64,000 bases of DNA from Bradyrhizobium yuanmingense (GTDB taxonomy: Bacteria > Pseudomonadota > Alphaproteobacteria > Rhizobiales > Xanthobacteraceae): the NCBI RefSeq assembly GCF_900094575.1, contig NZ_FMAE01000013.1:1-64000 (forward strand), written 5' to 3'. The position numbers were made by a program, and so were the translations under genes. The first letter of the stretch is position 1. Every line of letters starts with the position of its first letter. Positions 1-7,534 of this stretch are shown here, in pieces. The notes under the pieces are model-generated. The model searched no databases. It was given only the letters and a program-made list of their open reading frames with translations, and was not told the DNA's origin.

Positions 1-274
1 AAGTCACGCCGTCTTTGCCGCAGCGGGCGAGCGCTTCAAAGATCGCCCGCCAATGTCCGCGCTTGGCCCAGCGATTGAAACGATTGTAGATCGTCGTGTA
101 CGGACCATAGTCGGGCGGGCAATCGCGCCAGCGTGCGCCGCACTGAAGCATGTGAATGATACCGCTGATGACGCGTCGATCGTCATCGCGCACCGGTCCG
201 GTCTGGTTCGTTGGCAGATGCGGCTCTATCAGAGCCCATTGCTTGTCGTTGAGCCAGAACAGTCCTTTGCGCAT
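1..274 (-). CDS. IS5-family transposase, N-terminal part
   Basis: The reading frame starts with ATG at 274 and is open to the window edge (about 91 residues). It begins MRKGLFWLNDKQWALIEPHL and continues with the CGARWRDCPPDYGPY and IYNRFNRWAKRG segments that are standard in the N-terminal half of IS5/IS427 transposases. In this group the full transposase is often made by programmed frameshifting between two frames. The second half is off the window, so it cannot be judged intact. It would catalyse DDE-type cut-and-paste movement of the element. Confidence 0.8.
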   Translation of the reverse strand, partial: MRKGLFWLNDKQWALIEPHLPTNQTGPVRDDDRRVISGIIHMLQCGARWRDCPPDYGPYTTIYNRFNRWAKRGHWRAIFEALARCGKDGVT

Positions 275-340
275 CGAAGTCCCCCGCGTGGAATCAACCC
301 GCTGCCAGGGAATCAGAGTTCGCTAATTAGGTACAGACCC
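1..340 (-). mobile_element. IS5-family insertion sequence, partial (cut by window edge)
   Basis: The element holds the transposase start described separately and ends at about 340, where the outward-facing terminus on the minus strand reads GGGTCTGTACCTAATTAGCG. The flank next to it is CTAG, a target-type sequence used by some IS5-family (IS427-group) elements. On the other side of the junction lies an IS256-type transposase fragment, so this IS appears to have landed inside an older IS. The far end lies outside the window. Confidence 0.65.
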
Positions 341-343
341 TAG

Positions 344-446
344 TCTATCTCATTCGTCGTTCGCAGTTGATCGCAATGCTCGGCAGGGAAGTTGTAGAAG
401 GCCAGCAGGGTTTCGCGGTTCTTGACCAGGCTCGCGGCCAAGTTTG
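344..446 (-). pseudogene. IS256-family transposase fragment
   Basis: Minus-strand translation gives a run NRETLLAFYNFPAEHCDQLR followed by TTNEI, which matches the C-terminal part of IS256/Mutator-type transposases (usual form LLAFYDFPAEHW..LRT.NPIES). The match stops exactly where the neighbouring IS5-type element begins, so the gene was probably split by that insertion. Upstream of about 446 the similarity is lost. It is a non-functional relic. Confidence 0.6.
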
Positions 447-853
447 ACCGTCCCGCAGAGAGACCATATCATTTCCAGGTTGCTTATTCTCAATCGGATT
501 CATGATCACTTCATGGCTCTCTTTGAGCGCCGTCGCCGCTCTTACGGGCTCTGCTTTGGTGCATTGACGATGTCGCCCACTGTATCAAGATGCCCCACTC
601 AAGCAGGATTGGTCGGTAGACCGCCGCCCTAGCCAACCGCGGTGGGGGAGCACCGGGCTGCGCAGCGCCAGCGCAGGCAGCTGAGGGCTAAGCCGCGTTG
701 GCGGCGAGCGGCCCAGAGCTGATCGGGCAGCACTCTGGGCGCGATCACGCCGCCTGACGCAAGCGCGTGTTGAAGTGGCGAGCCATTCCTGCAGCAACAT
801 ACTCAATGACCACGAGTAGCCACCGCTTTCAGGCCCGACCTCGTAAACAGCAA
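447..853. other. Region without recognisable gene
   Basis: About 400 bp between the IS relic and nopP copy 1. Short open frames exist on both strands, but none shows a recognisable domain or a convincing start. Confidence 0.5.
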
Positions 854-1729
854 CTATTCGGCAGCCGACCCCGGGCCTAGATTGAGGCGCTCGAAGTACC
901 AAGACGTGTCATCGCCTGACGACTCTGTCTCATCACTTGCTTCACTCGAAGCTCGCTCGATGTTTGCCTGAGCACCACTACTCTCGGCGGCAAGATATCC
1001 TTCAGGTTTGCCTACACGTTGCCATTTACCTTCGTCGTTATGCGTCCACTTGTCGGGATGCTGGTGAGGATCAAGTACCCAGTGATTCTTATCACTCACA
1101 GGAACAAAGCCCATCTGAGCCAGACGGGACTCGATGCCTGGGAACGCAGGTTTTGACATTATCAATGCTTGTTCGCCGTCTTGCCGAAGCTGATGTTCAA
1201 GTAGAATATCGCCAGCGTTCTCAACGAGCGGATGAGTAACCCGAAGATCTACTTGGGATGTGACCGCGTTGCGACCGGGAAACTGGGCGCTGAATCGCCT
1301 TCCTCCTACCCGAAGTCCGCCTTCTGTCCTCAGAAGCCCGACAGTTTTGTCACCCAAGCGATAGGCGTAATATCGCGCCTGGTCGGTATCTTCGTCGGTA
1401 TGACCATAGGTTCTAGCAATGTTTGCCGCGCGCTCAGCTTTTGTGGATATGAAATCCGAGTACTCCAGTGGACGCTCGGCAATGTACTTGATGTCGTCGC
1501 CATAGAAGGCCTTCACTTCTTCCCCGAACTCATCACTGTCGATCTCTTTGATCGGAGGTCGGGAAGTTACAGAGTACGGCCGTGTCGCTGCCTGAGACGA
1601 ACTTGGGCCAGCATCGGGCGCCATGCCTGCAAGCCTTTCCGCAAAGCCCTCGTCATCTGAATGCCTTGCTTCATCAGCCTGGGTAGCGCTTGTGGATTGG
1701 CTAGATGAGCCAACAATTCGGCCATACAT
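854..1729 (-). CDS. nopP: Type III effector NopP, copy 1
   Basis: A 291-residue protein starting MYGRIVGSSS, with a Ser/Thr-rich, low-complexity N-terminus (as expected for a type III secretion signal) and a conserved core: TRPYS at about 49-53, EIDSDEF at 62-68, EYSDFISTKAERAA near 91-104, GLLRTEGG near 133-140 and HPLVENAGDILLEHQL at about 168-183. This layout matches my recollection of rhizobial NopP, an effector of about 270-290 residues delivered into legume cells and, in some Bradyrhizobium strains, recognised by soybean Rj2. A second intact copy lies at 39327-40151 and a broken one near 2.7 kb. A tts box stands about 70 bp upstream. The assignment rests on recalled family sequence, not on a search. 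Confidence 0.75.
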   Translation of the reverse strand: MYGRIVGSSSQSTSATQADEARHSDDEGFAERLAGMAPDAGPSSSQAATRPYSVTSRPPIKEIDSDEFGEEVKAFYGDDIKYIAERPLEYSDFISTKAERAANIARTYGHTDEDTDQARYYAYRLGDKTVGLLRTEGGLRVGGRRFSAQFPGRNAVTSQVDLRVTHPLVENAGDILLEHQLRQDGEQALIMSKPAFPGIESRLAQMGFVPVSDKNHWVLDPHQHPDKWTHNDEGKWQRVGKPEGYLAAESSGAQANIERASSEASDETESSGDDTSWYFERLNLGPGSAAE

Positions 1730-1797
1730 CGGATCGCTCTCCTGTCGGTACGGTTTGGGGGTCAGAGCTCGCGTTGCTCGAGCTCTACCGAGGATGG

Positions 1798-1825
1798 TAA
1801 GATGTCTAGCTGACCACGAGCTGAC
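1798..1825 (-). promoter_or_regulatory. tts box (TtsI-type promoter element) before nopP copy 1
   Basis: On the minus strand the stretch begins GTCAGCTCGTGGTCAGCTAG and ends CATCTTA. It fits the tts-box pattern GTCAGCTT-TCG-AAGCT...TA bound by the two-component-type activator TtsI. It lies 69 bp before the nopP start, almost the same spacing as for the second copy. TtsI itself is activated by NodD and flavonoids, so this would link the effector to nodulation signalling. Confidence 0.7.
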
Positions 1826-1829
1826 GCGC

Positions 1830-2637
1830 CGAGGTTGAGCATCTGTCGCCGGCTCTTGTGAGAGGAAGCTAACTCCTCGTCAGTGAAGAGCGGCTAAAGC
1901 AAATGAGCTAGAACCGCATCTCATCGTTGTGGACTGATATGCGAGGGCACGGTCTTGGTGCATCGGGCATAGGAGTCTTGGAATTTCATTTTCTGGATTC
2001 CCTCGAATCGACAGCCATAATTCCGTCGCATCGGAGGTGGCGATGCGGCCGAAGAAGCACAGGACGACGGGGATCGGGCAATCTGTTCCGGGCCAGGCTG
2101 GACCAGATCGTCAATATGAAGCACGCGCGGTTCAGCTCGCCGGCAACGTCGATTGGGACTGGATCGACATCCGCCGCTGTCCAGCGAGAACGGCCGGCGC
2201 GCCGCACGTCCACGAGCTTGTTTCGAGCGGGCAGGATCGAGCCACACAACCTGCGAATGCAACGCCGCAAATTGCTCGCCACGCTCGGGCACCGGCAGTT
2301 GGGCATCCTGCGCGCCTAGCTAAAGACTCTTTGGCGTCTCTTCCTGACCGCCGATGGCACTGAGTTCCGGCCAGAGATGCGCGCCGCATGAGGCAGTCTT
2401 AAACGCGCCAGATGCGCCTTCGGCGGAACAAGCGTCCCTGCCGGGACGAAGGTGTTGGCCATCTTGAAGTCGTGCCTGCGGGCTTTACACGCCGCACGCT
2501 TCACGTCGAGATGCAGACCTCTTGAACGCGATCATGCGGCGGCTCCCTGTGGAGACGACCGCGGAAAGAACCATGAACCCGGCAGTGGATCACGTTTACT
2601 ATCGGGGTTGACACCGTGCCTGCGAAAAGAACGGACG
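1830..2637. other. Region without recognisable gene
   Basis: About 800 bp with several overlapping short frames on both strands (for example 1921-2292 minus and 2037-2363 plus). None carries a motif I recognise, and their composition is Arg-rich as in out-of-frame high-GC DNA. It probably contains eroded coding sequence of unknown origin. Confidence 0.4.
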
Positions 2638-2905
2638 ACTACCTCGTGGGCCTTTCGACCCGCTTCCACTTGTCGTTCTCGTTCCTCGTCCACACTTCGG
2701 GGTGCTGGTTAGGATCAAGCACTAAATGGTTGCGGCCCACGTGAACAACACCCATTTCCGCTAGACGGGCTCCATGCCTCTCCTGGCAGGACGTGACAAG
2801 ACCAACGGATGATCGCCGTCCTCTCGCATTTGATGTTCCAGGAAGATATCGCCCGCGTTCTCGACGCGGATGAGCACCTGAAGACCTACCACAAACGTGA
2901 TATCG
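2638..2905 (-). pseudogene. nopP: nopP relic (C-terminal part, frameshifted)
   Basis: In one minus-strand frame the DNA encodes VENAGDIFLEHQMREDGDHP followed by LVLSRPA, and after a frameshift near 2770 the next frame encodes RLAEMGVVHV and LVLDPNQHPEVWTRNENDKW. Both pieces line up in order with the C-terminal half of nopP copy 1 (VENAGDILLEHQLRQDGEQ... RLAQMGFVPV ... WVLDPHQHPDKWTHNDEGKW). The N-terminal half is missing. This is the third nopP-family locus of the window and is inactive. Confidence 0.8.
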
Positions 2906-2990
2906 TTGCAGCCCAGCTGTTCCTGAAGATGCTCTCCTTTAAACCGAGCCGGACCTGCTGCTCTTAAAGGCCGCGGAGAGCTGCCTTCGC

Positions 2991-3290
2991 TCATGCAGTT
3001 TCGGCTGCAGCTGAAACGTGGGTCTGGCAGTCGGCCGGGCAAACCCTGGCGCACGCACCGCAGCCGATGCAGGCACCCTGATCGTCCAGGACCATGATCT
3101 TCTTCTCGATCTCCTCGTCGTCGCCATTGTCGAGCTCGATAAGTTCGCCTTCCTCGTTGATTCCTTTCAAGGTCATGACATCTCGACCGCACACCTTGAA
3201 ACAGCGGCCACAGCCGATGCATTTCTTTGCATCGATCGTGATCAAGTATTGTGGCGTCCAGTCGCGTCCGTCTCGTGTTTGAAACGACAT
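2991..3290 (-). CDS. fdxB: Nif-associated ferredoxin III (FdxB), 2[4Fe-4S]
   Basis: A 99-residue protein with two cysteine clusters: CIGCGRCFKVC in the first third and CIGCGACARVCPADC near the C-terminus, separated by an acidic segment (NGDDEEIEKK). This is the pattern of the nif-specific ferredoxin III family, which lies at the end of nifENX clusters in rhizobia and other diazotrophs and probably donates electrons during FeMo-cofactor assembly or to nitrogenase. It follows the DUF683 gene by 11 bp and is the last gene of the nifD operon. No clear terminator was seen downstream; the next sequence is the nopP relic. Confidence 0.93.
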   Translation of the reverse strand: MSFQTRDGRDWTPQYLITIDAKKCIGCGRCFKVCGRDVMTLKGINEEGELIELDNGDDEEIEKKIMVLDDQGACIGCGACARVCPADCQTHVSAAAETA

Positions 3291-3301
3291 GCATTGCCCC
3301 T

Positions 3302-3502
3302 CTAGGTATTCTCCAGCGCCTTTAAGGCGAGGCTCTTGCGCTCAAGTTCGGCATAAGCATCGTACGCCTTCTGCGCGACCACCATGATCGAGGTCCAGTT
3401 GATGGGCAGTTCTTCCGAAAGGTCGTGCAGATCCATCTTGGCCTGTATCGCCTTGGCAGACACTTTCCTAAGTTCGGCCTTCAGTGTTTCACGATCGCTC
3501 AT
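3302..3502 (-). CDS. Nif-cluster small protein, DUF683 / CCE_0567 family
   Basis: A 66-residue, mostly helical protein (MSDRETLKAELRKVSAKAIQ...DLHDLSEELPINW). Length and sequence fit the DUF683 family of small proteins found almost only between the nifX-associated DUF269 gene and fdxB. A cyanobacterial member has been described as a metal-binding helical hairpin. The role is unknown but tied to nitrogenase assembly by context. It lies 12 bp after the DUF269 gene. Confidence 0.88.
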   Translation of the reverse strand: MSDRETLKAELRKVSAKAIQAKMDLHDLSEELPINWTSIMVVAQKAYDAYAELERKSLALKALENT

Positions 3503-3514
3503 GAGTGTGCATCC

Positions 3515-3979
3515 TCAATAGTTCGCCACGTCGGGGAATTTCCGAATCAGGTCAACTCCATCCGTGACATATTTATCCCCCTCCTGAGCCAGCTTGACGA
3601 AACTGTCGAAACCGAAGCGATGCACGTCGCGCAGCTGCTTGTTTACGGCGACCAACCGCCCTGCGATGAGCACTATGCGCCCGAAGCCTTCATGATGCAG
3701 CTTCAGAATCGGCTGAATCATAACGCCGGTCTCCCTCTCTACTGACAGCGCAACTGCATTGAAGAACAGCTCAAGCCGCCACAGTGTCTTGGCATCGGGA
3801 TCACCAATAATCGGCAATGCGCGCCGCTTCTCCATGTTCAGGATATAGGGTTCGAGCAGATCACGATCGCTCTTCCCTTCCCAGGCTCCGTTAGTATCCT
3901 GAGCACGCCAAATCTTGACCAAATCGATGAGGAATGGCGCGTCGACCGGGCTGGCCTGCTGCTCTATTTTTTCGGTCAT
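3515..3979 (-). CDS. NifX-associated nitrogen fixation protein (DUF269)
   Basis: A 154-residue protein with the family signature FLIDLVKIWRAQDTNGAWEG near residues 20-40 and a C-terminal part with GRIVLIAGRLVAVNKQLRDV and FGFDSFVKLAQEGDKYVTDG. This matches the NifX-associated (DUF269) family by sequence and length. It sits 6 bp after nifX and before the DUF683 gene, the standard order. It is thought to help FeMo-cofactor synthesis; the biochemical role is not settled. Confidence 0.92.
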   Translation of the reverse strand: MTEKIEQQASPVDAPFLIDLVKIWRAQDTNGAWEGKSDRDLLEPYILNMEKRRALPIIGDPDAKTLWRLELFFNAVALSVERETGVMIQPILKLHHEGFGRIVLIAGRLVAVNKQLRDVHRFGFDSFVKLAQEGDKYVTDGVDLIRKFPDVANY

Positions 3980-3985
3980 ATCACC

Positions 3986-4381
3986 TCATTCATCAAACTC
4001 GAACGTTCTCCCCTGGTCCTTTGCCATGACCTTGCGCAGCCAGGGAGGTGGTGTGCCCTTCAGCACCCGCTCGAGTTTTTCTAGGAGCACTAGAATGTTT
4101 TCCGGTTTGCTCACCTTGATAGGATGGATTTTGTTGGCCACCACTCGCGCAGCCGCTGCACCACCAATGGCAGCGACGTAAAGGATTGCGCAATCATTGA
4201 TAGCCTCGATCTTTGGCGCCAACTTATCATCGCTGCCGTCTTCCTTAAGATCGCCATCAAACTCGATCGCTTTAACAAACACGTGCCCGCCAGGAGCGAC
4301 ATCGTAGATTGCGATATTCTTTGCCCAACCAAAATGAGCATCGACGCGTCTCAGGTCCTGAGTGGCAAACGCAACTTTCAT
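3986..4381 (-). CDS. nifX: Nitrogenase cofactor carrier NifX
   Basis: A 131-residue protein beginning MKVAFATQDLRRVDAHFGWA, the typical start of NifX/NafY-type dinitrogenase iron-molybdenum cofactor binding proteins. It later shows the conserved CAILYVAAIGGAAAARVV stretch and ends in the basic PPWLRKVMAKDQG segment. NifX binds NifB-co and the VK-cluster and passes them on to NifEN. The ATG overlaps the nifN stop (ATGA), so the two are translationally coupled. Confidence 0.95.
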   Translation of the reverse strand: MKVAFATQDLRRVDAHFGWAKNIAIYDVAPGGHVFVKAIEFDGDLKEDGSDDKLAPKIEAINDCAILYVAAIGGAAAARVVANKIHPIKVSKPENILVLLEKLERVLKGTPPPWLRKVMAKDQGRTFEFDE

Positions 4382-5787
4382 GCAACCGACCTCTCAGTCG
4401 CGACGGTGGAGCTGCGATGGCCCGCGCATCGTGGCAGTACGCGCCCAGTCCGCCACTTATCGGGCGTAGGCTGATCGTTCTCGTCGCGATGCGCAATCAC
4501 GAGATTCGCGATTTCGAAGATCACATTCCGCGTACCACGGTAGCCTACCGATAGCTGGTGTCCCGCGCCAAGTCGATCGAATATCGGAAAACCTGCGCGA
4601 TAGAACGGCACCTTCAGCCGCGCCGCCGCTTGCCTTCCATGCGAATGCGTGATCAGCAGGTCACAATGCCTCTCTTTGGCAAGGTCTTCCAGATCTGCGA
4701 GATCGCCAATGATCACTTCATTGGTCTTGATCCGCTCGATCACCTCCGACTGAGTCGTCGTCACGGCAACGGTCACCTGCGTGCCCATGTCGCTCAGCAT
4801 GCCGGACAAATCGAGCAGAAGATCTGGCTCGGCACCGATTGCAAGTTTGCGACCGCCAATATGGAAGTGCGCATCCAGCATAGCATCTGCGAGCTGACTG
4901 CGCTGGCGTCGATATTTCAAGGGTATCGGGCGGCCGCTGATCTCGCTCAAAAACGTCATGAACTCATCATTCGGACAAAGGCCACACAGCCGCTCGAAGA
5001 CACGAAAAGGCACGCCGGTCTTTGCCTGCATGACCTCTGCAGCTCGCCGCATCTGCGCGCCGATTGCAATCGTCCACCCGGCGCGGCCCATATTCGCAAT
5101 TTCGCCGACGTCGATGCCGCCGACGGTCGTTGGCGTAAACTCATCGGGGATATGCCCATCGAGCGATCCCGCCAGGTCAGGGAGGAAGGACGGAGACAAC
5201 CCGAAATCCTCCAGTATGACACGGAGTTCATCAAGATCGCCGGGCGTGAGGTGACATCCCGGCAGAACATTCACCCTCGATGGATCCCTCAGGCGACTGG
5301 CATTTGGCCCATCCACCAGCACCTCCACAATGCGCGCGACAGCCTTCTCCCAGCCGTCCTGGAACGCACCCTTGAAATCAGGTGTCGAGACGTAAACGAG
5401 CGGCAACTTTGCGAGTTGCGGATGCTTGCTCCGGATCAGCTTGAGGTAGGCATCCACATCGTCGCCGTTGGTCTCGGTGACGCCAGTCGAGCAGATTCCG
5501 ATGATCTTTGGCTTAGCTCGCTTGTAGATGTTCAGTATCGCCTGCTCGAGATTCTCATAACCACCCAGTACAGTCGTGACCTCACTCATCGCGGTGGTCC
5601 GCAGCGGTACAGCCTCTTTGAAATGCCGGACAAAGAGCGTGAGCCCGAAGGATGTGCACCCCTGGGAGCCGTGCAGAAGCGGCATCGCCCCGCCCAGCCC
5701 CATGAAGGCGAATGCGCCGCCGATCGGCTGGCTCATCTTCAGCGGGTTGACAGCGCAGGCTTTTGTCGGCGTCGTGACGATGGCCAT
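4378..5787 (-). CDS. nifN: Nitrogenase cofactor scaffold subunit NifN
   Basis: A 469-residue protein of the NifK/NifN family. It begins with the KACAVNPLKMSQPIGGAFAF segment and has the P-cluster-like motif HGSQGCTSFGLTLFVRHFKE, the AMSEVTTVLGGYENLEQAI block and GICSTGVTETNGDDVDAYL, all diagnostic. With NifE it forms the scaffold on which the FeMo-cofactor precursor is matured. It starts 9 bp after nifE and overlaps nifX by 4 bp. Length is normal for rhizobia. Confidence 0.96.
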   Translation of the reverse strand: MAIVTTPTKACAVNPLKMSQPIGGAFAFMGLGGAMPLLHGSQGCTSFGLTLFVRHFKEAVPLRTTAMSEVTTVLGGYENLEQAILNIYKRAKPKIIGICSTGVTETNGDDVDAYLKLIRSKHPQLAKLPLVYVSTPDFKGAFQDGWEKAVARIVEVLVDGPNASRLRDPSRVNVLPGCHLTPGDLDELRVILEDFGLSPSFLPDLAGSLDGHIPDEFTPTTVGGIDVGEIANMGRAGWTIAIGAQMRRAAEVMQAKTGVPFRVFERLCGLCPNDEFMTFLSEISGRPIPLKYRRQRSQLADAMLDAHFHIGGRKLAIGAEPDLLLDLSGMLSDMGTQVTVAVTTTQSEVIERIKTNEVIIGDLADLEDLAKERHCDLLITHSHGRQAAARLKVPFYRAGFPIFDRLGAGHQLSVGYRGTRNVIFEIANLVIAHRDENDQPTPDKWRTGRVLPRCAGHRSSTVATERSVA

Positions 5788-5796
5788 GACGCCTCC

Positions 5797-7440
5797 CTAT
5801 TCTGCGGCCTGTCGCATGGCAGATGGCTCGGACACCAAGATCTCGTTGATACGTCTTTGACAGCAGCCACCGACCGCATTGGTATGCTCCCTGACCGCTT
5901 CGACGCTCCTCAGGCGATGCGCGTAGATTGCATCCTCGATCGTGCCCAGATCGACCCTGTTGCAGATGCAGATCTTCCTGGCGCGGCGCGACTTTTCGGC
6001 GAGCGCCGGGTCGGCGAGCGCGGTCGCGGGCGATTGCATCTGCTCCATCGCCTTGGCCAACGCCTCCCATGGCGCAGGTCGACGTAGCTGCTCCCACATC
6101 GGACTGGAGAGCGACTTATCGATCTCCTCCACCAGCTTGACCATTCCGACATAGCCCATATAGGCGTGGCAACGCTCCTGGTTGATATCGAGCCAAGGCA
6201 CCGCCGCTTTCAGCGCGACGAACTGCGACTTGCCGCCCGATAGCATGATGTCCGCTTTTGCGCCCTTCAGCATCTCGTACATTTCGCGCGGTGTCATATT
6301 CTCGATCATATTGGCATCATGCCCCATGAGCTCCTTAATGCGCTCCTTATCTTCCTTGGTCGATTTCTTTACGCTGGTGCCGACTAACTCAAGCCCGGCT
6401 TCCTGGAGTGCCGCAACGACCGACCATGACTTGACGCCCCCGGTCATTAACAAGGCCTTTTTGCCTCCGAACCGTGGCTTATACGGCTCGATCGCACCCC
6501 AGGCCCACGCTTCCTCGCGCGCGATCAACGCTTCGGTGCGCCCGAGCAGATCTGTCGGGGCCCCGCGTTCAACCAATAAGCGGGCAATCTGCCGTAGCGA
6601 TTCGCTCGAATCTTGAATACCGTAGAAAGAACCCTCGAAGAATGGAATCCCGTAGCGTTGCTCCATTTTGCGTGCGACGTTGATCATGGACTTTGAGCAC
6701 ACCAACATAGCCGCCCGTGCGCGATGAGATGAAGCGACTTCGCGATATTTGCCGTCGCCTGAGATGCAGCAGAGAATTCGTACTCCAAGCTCGTCTAGTA
6801 ATGGCTTCACTTGCCAGAGCTCGCCCGAAAGGTTGTATTCTCCGATGAGATTGATGTCGTACGGGGTGGTGTAGTCCGGTTCTCGTGTACCGATCACATA
6901 GTCAAGCAAGGCCTCGCCGGCCAGCTTGTTGCCGAGATTCTTCGAACCGACGAAGCCCGGAGAATTGATCGGGATCACCGGCTTTAGAAATCTTCGAGAT
7001 GCCGCCTTGCAGACTGCGTTGATGTCGTCGCCGATCATCGCTGGGATGCAGGTTTGATAAACGAAGATGGCGCACGGATCGTACTTGTCGATGATCTCCT
7101 TGATCGCTTTGCAAAGCCGCTTCTCGCCTCCGAATACAATATCGGTTTCGCTCAAATCGGTTGTGAATGCGGTGCGCCACAGATCCGAGCCGGACGACAC
7201 CGCACCCCGATTGTCCCAGGAATTGCCCTCGCACGCGATCGGACCATGTACCAAGTGAGCCACGTCGGTGAACGGCTGCAACGCAACCTTGGCGCCATCG
7301 AAAGCACAGCCGCCGGCAGCACTACCCGGCTGCAGCTGTTTGGTGCAGCCGTTCCTGCGTTCAGCCTCTGACTTACTGCCATTCTTGGCGCAGCCTGGCT
7401 CGTCGAAGATAATCTGGACCGTGGCCGCTAGTGAACTCAT
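5797..7440 (-). CDS. nifE: Nitrogenase cofactor scaffold subunit NifE
   Basis: A 547-residue protein of the NifD/NifE family with HGPIACEGNSWDNRG, TDLSETDIVFGGEKRL, YQTCIPAMIGDDINAVC and MTGGVKSWSVVAALQEAGLE. The frame is open further upstream, but I place the start at the ATG at 7440 because AGAGG stands 7 bases before it and the protein then begins MSSLAATVQ with normal length. A long C-terminal tail of about 80 residues (including SRRARKICICNRVDLGTIED) resembles the extension known from bradyrhizobial NifE. It follows nifK by 94 bp. Confidence 0.96.
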   Translation of the reverse strand: MSSLAATVQIIFDEPGCAKNGSKSEAERRNGCTKQLQPGSAAGGCAFDGAKVALQPFTDVAHLVHGPIACEGNSWDNRGAVSSGSDLWRTAFTTDLSETDIVFGGEKRLCKAIKEIIDKYDPCAIFVYQTCIPAMIGDDINAVCKAASRRFLKPVIPINSPGFVGSKNLGNKLAGEALLDYVIGTREPDYTTPYDINLIGEYNLSGELWQVKPLLDELGVRILCCISGDGKYREVASSHRARAAMLVCSKSMINVARKMEQRYGIPFFEGSFYGIQDSSESLRQIARLLVERGAPTDLLGRTEALIAREEAWAWGAIEPYKPRFGGKKALLMTGGVKSWSVVAALQEAGLELVGTSVKKSTKEDKERIKELMGHDANMIENMTPREMYEMLKGAKADIMLSGGKSQFVALKAAVPWLDINQERCHAYMGYVGMVKLVEEIDKSLSSPMWEQLRRPAPWEALAKAMEQMQSPATALADPALAEKSRRARKICICNRVDLGTIEDAIYAHRLRSVEAVREHTNAVGGCCQRRINEILVSEPSAMRQAAE

Positions 7441-7534
7441 CCTGTTTCCTCTCAGGGCGAACAAATTGCAAACTCAATGACCATGTGCTCGTGCCATCGC
7501 CCATTGCCTGGGCGATGGCACGCGCAGTCGCTCA

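Noticed and set aside
4558..6087. 509-codon plus-strand ORF antisense to nifN/nifE
   Set aside because: It lies wholly opposite two certain genes, has no domain and shows the composition of a shadow frame in GC-rich coding DNA.
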